Shown: positions 19,052-32,796 of the stretch, in pieces
Numbering within the stretch: position 1 is the stretch's first letter
Layout: every line of letters starts with the position of its first letter
Assembly: GCA_030435675.1 (NCBI GenBank)
Contig: JAUCMV010000007.1
Location: forward strand, 112,501-160,000
Length of the DNA stretch: 47,500 bases
DNA from: Steinernema hermaphroditum
Lineage: Eukaryota; Nematoda; Chromadorea; Rhabditida; Steinernematidae
Direction: 5' to 3'
Notes under the pieces: model-generated
What the model was told of the DNA's origin: nothing
Database searches by the model: none
Seen by the model: only the letters and a program-made list of their open reading frames with translations
Program-made: the position numbers and the translations under genes

Positions 19052-20327
19052 ATTCCGACTTCCATGGCCACCGTCCTGCTGTCTATATCAACCAACACCT
19101 TTCATGGGTTCTAATGAGCGGAAAGTTAGGCACCTTATCTCCGCGTTCGGTTCATCCCGCAGCGCCAGTTCTGCTTACCAAAAATGGCCCACTTGGAGCT
19201 CTTATTCGCAGAGACACAGTTCACTTAAGTAACTGCATCATCATACCCATTAAAAGTTTGAGAATAGGTTTAGGTCTTATCGTCCCAAAGGCCTCTAATC
19301 ATTCGCTTTACCGGATATAACTAGTGCACGAGTTCCAGCTATCCTGAGGGAAACTTCGGAGGAAACCAGCTACTAGATGGTTCGATTAGTCTTTCGCCCC
19401 TATACCCAAGTCAGACGATCGATTTGCACGTCAGAACCGCTTCGGACTTCCACCAGAGTTTCCTCCGGCTTCATCCTGCTCAGGCATAGTTCACCATCTT
19501 TCGGGTCGCACCGCTTACGCTCTATTTACACCGCATCGCAAGCGATCGCGATATAACCTTGGTCCAGCGCCGTCCACAGGAGACAACGCATCCCAAGTCA
19601 GCAGATTAAACTGCATTCACTTTCGTTGCGCCTCAAAGTTTTGACACACTCTAAGACTTGCGTAAACGCTACACTCCTTGGTCCGTGTTTCAAGACGGGT
19701 CAGATGAGGCGCTGACTTCAAGACCGGCGAAACTCTAGCCATACTACGCATCGTACGACCGACTGATTATCCCTCCGCAGGGTCACCATCGACGCTTGAC
19801 ACAGCACATTGACCAGAGCCGCCAGCCCACATCGGCCGCAAGAACAGACTGCACACAAGATGCAACCCTGAATACGACACTCGTTCGTCAACTTCATCTG
19901 CTTCCATCCTATCGGTTTCACGTCCTCTTGAACTCTCTCTTCAAAGTACTTTGCAACTTTCCCTCACGGTACTTGTTTGCTATCGGATTCGTAGTCGTAT
20001 TTAGCTTTAGATGAAGTATACCACCTACTTTGGGCTGCGATCTCAAACAACCCTACTCCAAGAAGCAAACGCGTACGACAAACCGGCAACACGTACGGGT
20101 CTCGCACCCGCTTTGGATCTCTAGTCAAAGAGAATTCGTGAAGCCAGTAAACCGCACATGATCACCTCTATACGTCACAATACAGTGTCAGCAGAGCCAA
20201 CACGGTTTCGACGCTGAGCTCTTTCCGTTTCACTCGCAGTTACTAAGGAAATCCTAGTTAGTTTCTTTTCCTCCGCTTACTGATATGCTTAAGTTCAGCG
20301 GGTAGTCTTGCTTGAGTTGAGGTCGTA
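16821..20327 (-). rRNA. 28S rRNA (unit C, intact)
   Basis: 3507 nt, a normal nematode LSU length. It contains, on the minus strand, the sarcin-ricin loop (complement of 17180-17195) and the R2/I-PpoI target (complement of 17939-17965). There is no insertion element at the R2 site, so this copy is uninterrupted. Peptidyl-transferase subunit RNA, transcribed last in the 45S precursor. Confidence 0.97.
17939..17965 (-). other. R2/I-PpoI target site within 28S (unit C)
   Basis: CTCTCTTAAGGTAGCC and AAATGCCTC on the minus strand. It is uninterrupted here and in the 28S genes of units D and E. The same 27 bases recur in the IGS. Confidence 0.93.
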
Positions 20328-20631
20328 ATTCGAAAACATCGAATTCATAGTTCCAAGTACGCTCGTTGACCAACGGAAACACGCTGAGTCACCACGTGGC
20401 TGCTGACTTCTAGAAACTTACGCACGAAACGCTGTCCGCACAAGTCAGTTGGCAAGAGACGCGCCAAACCACTAACGCACAGAACCGATATGATAGCAGA
20501 AGTTTTAGCGAAAGAGACGCTCGCCTAAAACCTCCATTAAACTATCGCCAATGACGGCGTCCACACCGAAAAGGTACTCTTTCAAGTAGCTAATCGAAAG
20601 AACAGTCTCAGCTGACTGCAAGTCACGAGTT
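20328..20631 (-). other. ITS2 (unit C)
   Basis: 304 bp, unchanged from unit A. Confidence 0.85.
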
Positions 20632-20788
20632 AATCGACCCTCAACCAAACATACTAACAGATATAAACCTGATAGTGCCATTTGCGTTCAAAATTTTAGC
20701 GTTCAATATGTCTGCAATTCACGCCAAATAACGGTTTTTGCCCCGTTTTTCATCGAACTACGAACCGAGTGATCCACCGATAAGACTT
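20632..20788 (-). rRNA. 5.8S rRNA (unit C)
   Basis: 157 nt, colinear with 882-1038. Confidence 0.93.
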
Positions 20789-21074
20789 GATAATTGTTAT
20801 TTGCACCATTCGCATGGAGCATCATCAAGTAAAATGTTAATGGTAGGGTTTGTGAACGGCGGGTCTCCGACTGACCTCTTCAATTCTACATCACCAAACG
20901 CTAGAAACAGACAACGTCTGGCATAGGATGTCAAATGTCCTTCACCACAGCCACGCTCATACAGCTGCTCCAGACACCTATAGAAACCATTCAAAGCCGT
21001 TTGCGAACGAAATCGACACCTAGAAACGAAGCAGTGCCGTTCCGAACAATCATCATATGAAATGATAAGCTCAA
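20789..21074 (-). other. ITS1 (unit C)
   Basis: 286 bp, unchanged from unit A. Confidence 0.85.
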
Positions 21075-21122
<48 letters not shown>

Positions 21123-21227
21123 GCCCGGTTCAAGCCGTTTCGATTAACGCGGTTCTCGCCTCAATTCACGTCCGAAAACGCTCAGAGAAGCAGTCTCCGC
21201 TTTTCTCGAAACAACTCAGTCCCGGGC

Positions 21228-21262
<35 letters not shown>

Positions 21263-21703
21263 ATCAACGCAAGTTGATGACTTACGCTTACTAGGAATTC
21301 CTCGTTCAAGTGAAATAATTGACAATTCACTATCCCAAGCACGAAGAGTTTTCAGGGGATTACCAAGCCCTTTCGAGCATGGAAGAACACGCTGATTTCT
21401 TCAGTGTAGCGCGCGTGCAGCCCCGAACATCTAAGGGCATCACAGACCTGTTATTGCTCAATCTCGTACAACTAAACGTTGTCTGTCTCTCTAAGAAGAG
21501 CTCTACACACCCGAAAGTATATAGAAGCCTATTTAATAGATTAGAGTCTCGCTCGTTATTCGGAATAAACCAGACAAATCAATCCACCAACTAAGAACGG
21601 CCATGCACCACCATCCACCGAATCAAGAAAGAGCTTTCAATCTGTCAATCCTTACAGTGTCCGGGCCGGGTGAGTTTTCCCGTGTTGAGTCAAATTAAGC
21701 CGC

Positions 21704-21737
<34 letters not shown>

Positions 21738-22876
21738 TCTTTAAGTTTCAGCTTTGCAACCATACTTCCCCCGGAACCGGAAGACTTTCGTTTCCGATTA
21801 CCTCCCCATCAAGGCTAAATTACCATCGACGGATCGGTAGTTGGCAGAGTTTAGGGTTAGGACTAGGGCGGTATCTGATCGCCTTCGAACCCCTAACTTT
21901 CGTTCTTGATTAATGAAAACATTCTTGGCAAATGCTTTCGCAGTCGACCGTCTTGCAGCGATCCTAGAATTTCACCTCTAACGCTACAATACGAATGCCC
22001 CCGTTTGTTCCTACTAATCATTACTTCGATCCATAAAACCAATAAAATCGAACCGAAGTCCTATTCCATTATTCCATGCTAGACTGTTCAAGCGAAACGC
22101 CTGTTTTAAGCACTCCAATTAATTCAAAGTAAACTCGTCAGTCACGACAAGCACCCCGTAAAGAGCACCTGCCGAAAACCGACAACAGAGAGCGACACGA
22201 GGCAGTGAACGTCCAAAGAACGAACCACCTCGCATCGCGTAGATCCAACTACGAGCTTTTTAACCGCAACAATGGTTAAGTACATTTTGAGAGCTGGAAT
22301 TACCGCGGCTGCTGGCACCAGACTTGCCCTCTCATAGGTCCTCGTTAAAGGGTTTAAATTGTACCCATTCCAATAGCGGCTCACAAAGTGATCCGCCTTG
22401 TTATTTTTCGTCACTACCTCCTCGCACTGAGAGTGGGTAATTTTCGCGCCTGCTGCCTTCCTTGGATGTGGTAGCCGTTTCTCAGGCTCCCTCTCCGGAG
22501 TCAAACCCTAATTCTCCGTTACCCGTTATCACCATGGTTCTCCAATACAGAACCATCAAAAGTTGATAGGGCAGAAACTTGATTGACGTATCGCCGATGC
22601 GAGATCATGCGATTGACGAAGTTATTCAGAGTCACCAAAAAACGACCGAAGCCGCCTGGTTTTGGTCTAATAAATGGACAGAGCACGCGAGGCACTCTGC
22701 TTAAGTTCATGTATTAGCTCAAGAATTACCTCAGGTATCCATTTAGGAAAATATCGTCAAGTCAATTATTGCTGTTATAATGAGCCGTTCGCGGTTTCAC
22801 TTTGAATCGTTATACTTAGACATGCATGGCTTAATCTTTGAGATGAACGTACCAATCATGCAGAATCAACAAGATA
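21075..22876 (-). rRNA. 18S rRNA (unit C)
   Basis: 1802 nt, no difference noticed from the unit A gene. Confidence 0.97.
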
Positions 22877-24040
22877 TCAGATTCAGTCTTCACTAAAGCG
22901 AAAACATTAACTGAAAAACTCATTCGATTCACCGTCTGCGCTTCCACAGTGGGAGCGAGCAGAGTCTGACGACTCTTTAGACATCTAGAGACGTAAGCCA
23001 ACAGATGAGAGCCAGACAACAATCAGAGACACTCTACCCTTACAGAGGTGTATTAGCCGGTGGTAGAACCCAGCGCGAAAAAAAGCATACAAAAAGTTGA
23101 TGCTCCGCGCTAGGCAACCTTCACAGCTACCACCCAAAGAGTACAGTAATCCCTAAAATTCAACAATGGTATTCGTGGTTAGGCGTGCACTTCTTCCCAG
23201 TGCGTCTCGCCACGAAAATTGAGCTGCGAATCGCTTTCTCAGAAGCCATTCTCATCAGCACGTCAGATTGGTGAGACCAGTCTAGACTGGACTAGACTAG
23301 ACTTGTCTCACCCCTCATTCGCATCAGGTCTTCGGTTTCGGCCCGGCCTAAACGCTTTTAGATCACGCTTTCAATCTCTATCTAACTGCTCGATAGTTGC
23401 TCGACCCATGCGGTGATTTCCTGGTCGAAACGACCCACCTTCACAGTTATTAAGTATACCCCCATCCTCATGTATTCATGCAGTAGATCTTGCCATTCCG
23501 AGGCGATCGAGCTGTCGCTCTTCATTTTCCGCCGATCCAATCCCAAGATATAGCTCCTAAACGCACTTTAGTCAGGTTTCGTCAGTTTATCGATTCTGCT
23601 TTCGATAGTTGTCTACATGGTGTTTGTGACTCAAAACATGTGCCCGTAATCTGGCATTTAGACCACCACGTGCTTTCTGATCCAAGTACTCGATTACAAT
23701 TGTGGTTCGCGCAAAAAAATAATTTAAATAAGCTTCTGGACCTGCAAGACGCGAGATAGCCACTTCTTGATTCTCGACTGTGCGCGAAATCCAATGTGTC
23801 TGTTGCGCGTCTGCGCGATTCTGCTTGCACGTTCTTTTATTGTCGCATGCAAGTCTGTATTCAAAATGTTCACAACATTAAACTGAACAAGATGTTTACA
23901 ATCAGTCGCACCTACATTACTCTTATCGCGCCTTTATCGAGTCAAAAAGTAAATAAATTTCAATAACGGCGATAAAGTGACAGCAACAATGCTCACAAAC
24001 CTACAACCTCCTCCTCTGACTGAAAGATGGCGCCTTCGGC
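22877..24040 (-). other. 5' external transcribed spacer region (unit C)
   Basis: 1164 bp, with the palindrome at 23271-23311. No gene recognised. Confidence 0.6.
23271..23311. repeat. Hairpin-forming palindrome in the external spacer (unit C)
   Basis: Unchanged GTGAGAC/GTCTCAC stem. Confidence 0.7.
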
Positions 24041-24107
24041 TAAGCCTAAGCCTAAGCCTAAGCCTAAGCCTAAGCCTAAGCCTAAGCTTAGGCTTAGGCT
24101 TAAGCTT
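24041..24107. repeat. Inverted telomeric repeat array (unit C)
   Basis: Seven TAAGCC hexamers before the strand switch. Confidence 0.95.
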
Positions 24108-24636
24108 ATCTAAGCCCAAGGGCTTCATTTGGAGAGTGCGTAGGTGCGTTCGACGCGCCAGAGCGCGGCCTTTCACGTGCTTATATCCATTTCCAATTCT
24201 GTCCACACCATAGCCCGGTATAACGTATACTCTTGCCTAGTTATGCTCCGGGTACATGAGAGGTATCATTCGACTGCTTAGACGACGGGCTGCAATATGA
24301 GCCTATGTTCGCACCAATAATGTTATACCATAAGCAGTTACTGCGGTTAGGTCTGCCCGCGTCGTCCCTCTGGTACATGGAAGGTGTCGCTAGGTGCGCC
24401 CGGCTCTGCCGTTCAGGCTGCATCTATCAGCGCATCCGTAGCTCAATACCACAGGCACTAATGGCGGCTATCTTCGTCTAAGTTAGCGATAGCCACACGC
24501 AGCGCCTCCTGGGTACGGTAGCATGATCGTGGCGAGAGCCAGCCTGCGCGGCGCGCGCTTGGGTACTGTAAGCCTACCGGACATTTTAAAAATTCCCGAA
24601 GTTAGCATATAGGCACCTTCGATAGGACATACCATC
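24108..24636. other. IGS segment without recognised gene (unit C)
   Basis: 529 bp, same content as in unit A. Confidence 0.6.
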
Positions 24637-24755
24637 GCTTACGATCATACCACGCTGAATATACGCGAACTCGTCAGATCTCGCAAGTCAAGCAGCGTCG
24701 GGCCTGGTCAGTACTTGGATCGGAGACGGCTTGGGAATCCCAGGTGTCGTAAGCT
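24637..24755 (+). rRNA. 5S rRNA, copy 1 of unit C
   Basis: 119 nt plus T-run terminator. Confidence 0.97.
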
Positions 24756-24979
24756 TTTTCTTTTTCATATTTCACTGCCTCTTTCGCGTACTGCACTTTT
24801 AACTGTCTCAAACGATCGAGTTAACTTTGTACCTTTTGATTTTTAGCGCCGTCTCCGAATTACTTCTTAATTCTAACAAGTGTCAGCCTGATTCAAATAG
24901 TACTTGACGTCTATAGGTTGGACTGTCTGTTGAGGTTGTTAGCTTCTTACACGCACATATTATTTCTCCCGAAAGGGAG

Positions 24980-25164
24980 TGGGCCGGTCCTGGTGTAAGT
25001 GCGAGTCCAGGTCGACCCTTGGATAGAGAGAAGCAAGCTTCAGCAACTACCCGGGTTCCAAAAATTGATTAATCTCAAAAAAGTCTAATAGACTTTATAT
25101 CAGAGATTAAGCTGATAAGAACAGATACTACACTTTGATCTTAGCCAAGAGGCCGAGAAGCGAT
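24980..25164 (-). ncRNA. U2 snRNA (unit C)
   Basis: 185 nt with the six-T run. All U2 landmarks present. Confidence 0.96.
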
Positions 25165-25355
25165 AAAGTTCGTACGTTCCTAGGGTATTACTATAGTTCT
25201 GAACAGTTCTGACGCACACCCTAACACATGACACTATTGGGTCCCGGCGATTTGCGCTCCCAACAGCACCACGCCGTGGTCAATCACTGCTGCATCGCAC
25301 CGCAGCAGCGAGACAGTCGAGCGCGGCAGATAGCGCGGTGCGCAATGCCATCGTC
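25165..25355. promoter_or_regulatory. Divergent U2/SL1 promoter region (unit C)
   Basis: 191 bp, unchanged. Confidence 0.65.
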
Positions 25356-25449
25356 GGTTTAATTACCCAAGTTTGAGGTAAATATTAGATCCGCTCTTTC
25401 AAATGGAAGTGGCGAGATAAATTTTGGAACTGCGTCTCTCTGGAGATGC
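25356..25449 (+). ncRNA. SL1 RNA, copy 1 of unit C
   Basis: Exact leader at 25356-25377, with splice donor, Sm site and terminal stem. Confidence 0.97.
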
Positions 25450-25830
25450 TTATAAAATATGCTGAGACTCTGGAAGTTGCTTGCCTTAGCGTCTGACCAC
25501 TGAAGCTGTGCGTTTCGCTTTCGTGGCCATCACTTGACGTGTCCGTATGCCCGAAGAACTGCTGCACCAGCGAACGAATATAGCGCCCACTCTAAACAAC
25601 TCTATTTCCGTATAGCACCTTCGGTAGCATACAGGCTTCTTGAGACTTTCCGCCTTACAGATGTAAATCTGTCTCGAGCTAAGATAGGTACCTGCACAGG
25701 TTCACTAAAATAGGTTCTTAGAAACGTTGAGCTTGATCCGATCGACTGCCGTGGTCAAGCATTTGTCGATCGCACCGCTACGGCGAGACGGTCGAGCGCG
25801 GCAGATAGCGCGGTGCGCAATGCCGTCGTC
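25450..25830. other. Spacer between SL1 genes with truncated 5S-type flank (unit C)
   Basis: 381 bp, same content as 5700-6080. Confidence 0.65.
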
Positions 25831-25924
25831 GGTTTAATTACCCAAGTTTGAGGTAAATATTAGATCCGCTCTTTCAAATGGAAGTGGCGAGATAAATTTT
25901 GGAACTGCGTCTCTTTGGAGATGC
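25831..25924 (+). ncRNA. SL1 RNA, copy 2 of unit C
   Basis: Exact leader at 25831-25852; copy-2 loop base. Confidence 0.97.
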
Positions 25925-26124
25925 TTATAAAATATCTAGGGGCTTCTTACGCCAGCGTTTGTGCACTGAAGCTGTTCTTTTCGTTTTCCTGGTCACTACT
26001 TGGCTTGTCCATATGTCTGAAGAACTACTACACCAGCGAACGAACGTAGTGCCCACTCTAAACGACTCTATTTCTCTATAGGACCTTCGGCAGCATATAG
26101 GTACCTTCGATAGCACATACCATC

Positions 26125-26243
26125 GCTTACGATCATACCACGCTGAATATACGCGAACTCGTCAGATCTCGCAAGTCAAGCAGCGTCGGGCCTGGTCAGT
26201 ACTTGGATCGGAGACGGCTTGGGAATCCCAGGTGTCGTAAGCT
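26125..26243 (+). rRNA. 5S rRNA, copy 2 of unit C
   Basis: 119 nt, identical to the other copies. Confidence 0.97.
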
Positions 26244-26309
26244 TTTGCATTTTTATTCTAGCTTTTTTTTTGCCACATTTTTTAAAAACAAATATCACTG
26301 CTTGAAAGC

Positions 26310-26725
26310 TGCGCCGAGTTAACCAAAAGTCTATAGATACTGTCGGTTCCCAAATTATTTGCATATCCCTAAAAAGAACAAAATTAGAAAACGCACAAAC
26401 TAATAAGTGCATGAGGCATTTGGCTACCTTAAGAGAGTCGGCGCGAGCTAACCGAAACTTTCGTCACCATCGACTAGTTGACTGTCGATTTATTTGCATA
26501 TCCTGAAAAAGAACAAAATTAGACAGTTCAACGAAAAAATCTAAAGGTGTGAGACAATTGTATCACATCGCATAAGGCAAATTGTGCACGATATAATGGA
26601 CAGTTCCACATTGTATCATAATGAAAACAGAATTATGTCTGAATTGAGCCAAATCGGCCGCAGAGTTCTAAAGAGACTGTCGGTTCTCAAATTATTTGCA
26701 TATCCTAGAAAAGAACAAAATTAGA
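26310..26725 (-). terminator. Octamer repeats, candidate Pol I terminator/barrier (unit C)
   Basis: Three blocks, unchanged from unit A. Confidence 0.55.
26413..26439 (-). repeat. 27-bp R2/I-PpoI target copy in the IGS (unit C)
   Basis: Unchanged from unit A. Confidence 0.93.
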
Positions 26726-26739
26726 CGTCTTAAAACAAT

Positions 26740-27153
26740 TCAAACCGATCAAAAGGAAGTCTCAACGTCTCGCAAAGAAAGAATGCTCGAACGATAACAA
26801 CCCCCTGATCAGTGATTAAGTCGTCTTCAAACGAATTTGCGCCCCGACATTTCCGCCCGAGTAAACTCCGGCTTTAACAACTCGACCACAGTTAAGCGAT
26901 CGAGTCAGGTCAAAACTAGGGCATAAGTTCTAGCACCGAAGTACCAGATAAAGTAGCCTCCCGACATCGGGAAGCCATTGCTATTGTTTACTTAACGAGC
27001 TCCAATTCTGACTTAGAGGCGTTCAGTCATAATTAGTCAGATGGTAGCGTCGCCCCTTTAGCCTCTCACCTAGGCACTTAACCAAATGTCTGAACCAGCG
27101 GTTCCTCTCGTACTGGACACGATTCCTCTTTCAACAACCTTTGCATTAGTCAA

Positions 27154-27208
<55 letters not shown>

Positions 27209-27250
27209 ATTAGTGGGTGAACAATCCAACGCTTGGAGAATTCTGCTTCT

Positions 27251-27288
<38 letters not shown>

Positions 27289-27311
27289 AACGTCGCTATG
27301 GACGCTTGGCT

Positions 27312-27355
<44 letters not shown>

Positions 27356-27718
27356 ACTGAAAACTTTTCAAATCAAAAGGATCGATAGGCCACGCTTTCA
27401 CGGTCTGTATTCGTACTGAAAATCTAGATCAAGCTCGCTTTTGCCCTTTTACTCTACGAAAGGTTTCCAACCTCTCTGAGCCAGCCTTAGGACACCTACG
27501 TTACGATTTGATAGATGTACCGCCCCAGTCAAACTCCCCGTCTGACTTTTTTCTCGACGCGACTCACGCTGGCACCAAGTGCCTACGCTTAAACCCAAAA
27601 CACATAAAGGCGTCGTCTAATCGAGTAAGTAAAAAATCGTTGAAAGTAGTGGTATTTCACTGGCGATCCGAAGATCTCCCACTTATGCTACACCTCTCAA
27701 GACTCATCACAGAGTCGA

Positions 27719-27755
<37 letters not shown>

Positions 27756-27854
27756 GTTTTCGCCAAGCCCGTTCCCTTGGCTGTAGTTTCGCTAGATAGT
27801 AGATAGGGACAGTGGGAATCTCGTTAATCCATTCATGCGCGTCCCTAATTAGAG

Positions 27855-27914
<60 letters not shown>

Positions 27915-28936
27915 GTCGAGTTACCTCACTTTGACATTCAGAGCACTGGGCAGAAATCAGAGACAGTTAACACGCATCAAGCACCATCTGTCTCCTCTGT
28001 TTTAATTAGACAGTCGGATTCCCCGAGTCCGTTCCAGTTCTAAGACGATTGTCAAGCGCCGCCCGAAAACGCCAACGCCGAAACGAAGACGCACAGACCC
28101 GATAGTCCACCAGGCAATCACTAGCCAAACGCACGCGCCACCGAAGCAGCACGCACATTCAGCAGAATCGCCCGGCTTCACATCAAGCCCCGAAACGACC
28201 AATCCTTAGAGCCAATCCTTTTCCCAAAGTTACGGATCTAATTTGCCGACTTCCCTTACCTACATTATTCTATCGACTAGAGGCTGCACACCTTGGAGAC
28301 CTGCTGCGGATATGGGTACGATCAGGCACGAAATTCAAATAGCCTCCCTCGATTTTTCACGTATCGCACGCAACGCATGAGACAACGCAGTATCCGCGCT
28401 GCTTGTGCAAAGTCAATCATTCCTATCTCCAACCGAATCAATTCCAGGAATCAGACTTTTCAACTAGAGAAGAAAACTCTAGCTCAGGTCACGTGCAACG
28501 TCATCGAGTTCGTTTGCGTTACCGCGCTAAAACAACAAGCCCGAAGGCAAGCTGCAATCTCCGTGTCCTGGTGCAGGAATATTAACCTGCTTCCCTTTCG
28601 ACAGATGAGCGCTTCGTAAATCTAAGCCCGAAAGCAAAGACGAGACGCTCCTTTTGAGCAAACACGGCGTTAGCCCTTGTCTTAGGATCGACTAACTTGC
28701 GTTCAACTACTGTTCACGCAAAACCCTTCTCCACTTCAGTCTTTAAGGATCTCACTTAAATATTTGCTACTACTACCAAGATCTGCACTCACGACTGCTC
28801 CAGTCAGGCTCACGCCCAAACCTTCGACGCAGAATCGCGACGTCCTCCTACTCGTTAGCGTCGCCCGAAGGCTTCACGACTAACGGCAGAGTATAGGTCT
28901 CCCGCTCAAGCGCCATCCATTTTCAGGGCTAGTTGA

Positions 28937-28970
<34 letters not shown>

Positions 28971-30247
28971 ATTCCGACTTCCATGGCCACCGTCCTGCTG
29001 TCTATATCAACCAACACCTTTCATGGGTTCTAATGAGCGGAAAGTTAGGCACCTTATCTCCGCGTTCGGTTCATCCCGCAGCGCCAGTTCTGCTTACCAA
29101 AAATGGCCCACTTGGAGCTCTTATTCGCAGAGACACAGTTCACTTAAGTAACTGCATCATCATACCCATTAAAAGTTTGAGAATAGGTTTAGGTCTTATC
29201 GTCCCAAAGGCCTCTAATCATTCGCTTTACCGGATATAACTAGTGCACGAGTTCCAGCTATCCTGAGGGAAACTTCGGAGGAAACCAGCTACTAGATGGT
29301 TCGATTAGTCTTTCGCCCCTATACCCAAGTCAGACGATCGATTTGCACGTCAGAACCGCTTCGGACTTCCACCAGAGTTTCCTCCGGCTTCATCCTGCTC
29401 AGGCATAGTTCACCATCTTTCGGGTCGCACCGCTTACGCTCTATTTACACCGCATCGCAAGCGATCGCGATATAACCTTGGTCCAGCGCCGTCCACAGGA
29501 GACAACGCATCCCAAGTCAGCAGATTAAACTGCATTCACTTTCGTTGCGCCTCAAAGTTTTGACACACTCTAAGACTTGCGTAAACGCTACACTCCTTGG
29601 TCCGTGTTTCAAGACGGGTCAGATGAGGCGCTGACTTCAAGACCGGCGAAACTCTAGCCATACTACGCATCGTACGACCGACTGATTATCCCTCCGCAGG
29701 GTCACCATCGACGCTTGACACAGCACATTGACCAGAGCCGCCAGCCCACATCGGCCGCAAGAACAGACTGCACACAAGATGCAACCCTGAATACGACACT
29801 CGTTCGTCAACTTCATCTGCTTCCATCCTATCGGTTTCACGTCCTCTTGAACTCTCTCTTCAAAGTACTTTGCAACTTTCCCTCACGGTACTTGTTTGCT
29901 ATCGGATTCGTAGTCGTATTTAGCTTTAGATGAAGTATACCACCTACTTTGGGCTGCGATCTCAAACAACCCTACTCCAAGAAGCAAACGCGTACGACAA
30001 ACCGGCAACACGTACGGGTCTCGCACCCGCTTTGGATCTCTAGTCAAAGAGAATTCGTGAAGCCAGTAAACCGCACATGATCACCTCTATACGTCACAAT
30101 ACAGTGTCAGCAGAGCCAACACGGTTTCGACGCTGAGCTCTTTCCGTTTCACTCGCAGTTACTAAGGAAATCCTTAGTTAGTTTCTTTTCCTCCGCTTAC
30201 TGATATGCTTAAGTTCAGCGGGTAGTCTTGCTTGAGTTGAGGTCGTA
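26740..30247 (-). rRNA. 28S rRNA (unit D, +1 base variant)
   Basis: 3508 nt. It has one extra T on the plus strand near 30173 (TCCTTAG where other units have TCCTAG). This falls in the conserved 5' region of 28S just after the AAAGAAACTAAC segment. It is either a rare variant copy or a base-call error; all other landmarks are intact. Confidence 0.96.
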
Positions 30248-30551
30248 ATTCGAAAACATCGAATTCATAGTTCCAAGTACGCTCGTTGACCAACGGAAAC
30301 ACGCTGAGTCACCACGTGGCTGCTGACTTCTAGAAACTTACGCACGAAACGCTGTCCGCACAAGTCAGTTGGCAAGAGACGCGCCAAACCACTAACGCAC
30401 AGAACCGATATGATAGCAGAAGTTTTAGCGAAAGAGACGCTCGCCTAAAACCTCCATTAAACTATCGCCAATGACGGCGTCCACACCGAAAAGGTACTCT
30501 TTCAAGTAGCTAATCGAAAGAACAGTCTCAGCTGACTGCAAGTCACGAGTT
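30248..30551 (-). other. ITS2 (unit D)
   Basis: 304 bp, unchanged. Confidence 0.85.
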
Positions 30552-30708
30552 AATCGACCCTCAACCAAACATACTAACAGATATAAACCTGATAGTGCCA
30601 TTTGCGTTCAAAATTTTAGCGTTCAATATGTCTGCAATTCACGCCAAATAACGGTTTTTGCCCCGTTTTTCATCGAACTACGAACCGAGTGATCCACCGA
30701 TAAGACTT
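30552..30708 (-). rRNA. 5.8S rRNA (unit D)
   Basis: 157 nt, colinear with 882-1038. Confidence 0.93.
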
Positions 30709-30994
30709 GATAATTGTTATTTGCACCATTCGCATGGAGCATCATCAAGTAAAATGTTAATGGTAGGGTTTGTGAACGGCGGGTCTCCGACTGACCTCTT
30801 CAATTCTACATCACCAAACGCTAGAAACAGACAACGTCTGGCATAGGATGTCAAATGTCCTTCACCACAGCCACGCTCATACAGCTGCTCCAGACACCTA
30901 TAGAAACCATTCAAAGCCGTTTGCGAACGAAATCGACACCTAGAAACGAAGCAGTGCCGTTCCGAACAATCATCATATGAAATGATAAGCTCAA
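30709..30994 (-). other. ITS1 (unit D)
   Basis: 286 bp, unchanged. Confidence 0.85.
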
Positions 30995-31042
<48 letters not shown>

Positions 31043-31147
31043 GCCCGGTTCAAGCCGTTTCGATTAACGCGGTTCTCGCCTCAATTCACGTCCGAAAACG
31101 CTCAGAGAAGCAGTCTCCGCTTTTCTCGAAACAACTCAGTCCCGGGC

Positions 31148-31182
<35 letters not shown>

Positions 31183-31623
31183 ATCAACGCAAGTTGATGA
31201 CTTACGCTTACTAGGAATTCCTCGTTCAAGTGAAATAATTGACAATTCACTATCCCAAGCACGAAGAGTTTTCAGGGGATTACCAAGCCCTTTCGAGCAT
31301 GGAAGAACACGCTGATTTCTTCAGTGTAGCGCGCGTGCAGCCCCGAACATCTAAGGGCATCACAGACCTGTTATTGCTCAATCTCGTACAACTAAACGTT
31401 GTCTGTCTCTCTAAGAAGAGCTCTACACACCCGAAAGTATATAGAAGCCTATTTAATAGATTAGAGTCTCGCTCGTTATTCGGAATAAACCAGACAAATC
31501 AATCCACCAACTAAGAACGGCCATGCACCACCATCCACCGAATCAAGAAAGAGCTTTCAATCTGTCAATCCTTACAGTGTCCGGGCCGGGTGAGTTTTCC
31601 CGTGTTGAGTCAAATTAAGCCGC

Positions 31624-31657
<34 letters not shown>

Positions 31658-32796
31658 TCTTTAAGTTTCAGCTTTGCAACCATACTTCCCCCGGAACCGG
31701 AAGACTTTCGTTTCCGATTACCTCCCCATCAAGGCTAAATTACCATCGACGGATCGGTAGTTGGCAGAGTTTAGGGTTAGGACTAGGGCGGTATCTGATC
31801 GCCTTCGAACCCCTAACTTTCGTTCTTGATTAATGAAAACATTCTTGGCAAATGCTTTCGCAGTCGACCGTCTTGCAGCGATCCTAGAATTTCACCTCTA
31901 ACGCTACAATACGAATGCCCCCGTTTGTTCCTACTAATCATTACTTCGATCCATAAAACCAATAAAATCGAACCGAAGTCCTATTCCATTATTCCATGCT
32001 AGACTGTTCAAGCGAAACGCCTGTTTTAAGCACTCCAATTAATTCAAAGTAAACTCGTCAGTCACGACAAGCACCCCGTAAAGAGCACCTGCCGAAAACC
32101 GACAACAGAGAGCGACACGAGGCAGTGAACGTCCAAAGAACGAACCACCTCGCATCGCGTAGATCCAACTACGAGCTTTTTAACCGCAACAATGGTTAAG
32201 TACATTTTGAGAGCTGGAATTACCGCGGCTGCTGGCACCAGACTTGCCCTCTCATAGGTCCTCGTTAAAGGGTTTAAATTGTACCCATTCCAATAGCGGC
32301 TCACAAAGTGATCCGCCTTGTTATTTTTCGTCACTACCTCCTCGCACTGAGAGTGGGTAATTTTCGCGCCTGCTGCCTTCCTTGGATGTGGTAGCCGTTT
32401 CTCAGGCTCCCTCTCCGGAGTCAAACCCTAATTCTCCGTTACCCGTTATCACCATGGTTCTCCAATACAGAACCATCAAAAGTTGATAGGGCAGAAACTT
32501 GATTGACGTATCGCCGATGCGAGATCATGCGATTGACGAAGTTATTCAGAGTCACCAAAAAACGACCGAAGCCGCCTGGTTTTGGTCTAATAAATGGACA
32601 GAGCACGCGAGGCACTCTGCTTAAGTTCATGTATTAGCTCAAGAATTACCTCAGGTATCCATTTAGGAAAATATCGTCAAGTCAATTATTGCTGTTATAA
32701 TGAGCCGTTCGCGGTTTCACTTTGAATCGTTATACTTAGACATGCATGGCTTAATCTTTGAGATGAACGTACCAATCATGCAGAATCAACAAGATA
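30995..32796 (-). rRNA. 18S rRNA (unit D)
   Basis: 1802 nt, no difference noticed from the unit A gene. Confidence 0.97.

Larger units (their letters stand above)
16821..26739 (-). repeat. rDNA tandem unit C (9919 bp, reference-quality copy)
   Basis: Complete and undamaged. It has the same length as unit E and seven TAAGCC hexamers in the IGS palindrome. It is the best single copy to use as the type unit. Confidence 0.95.
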
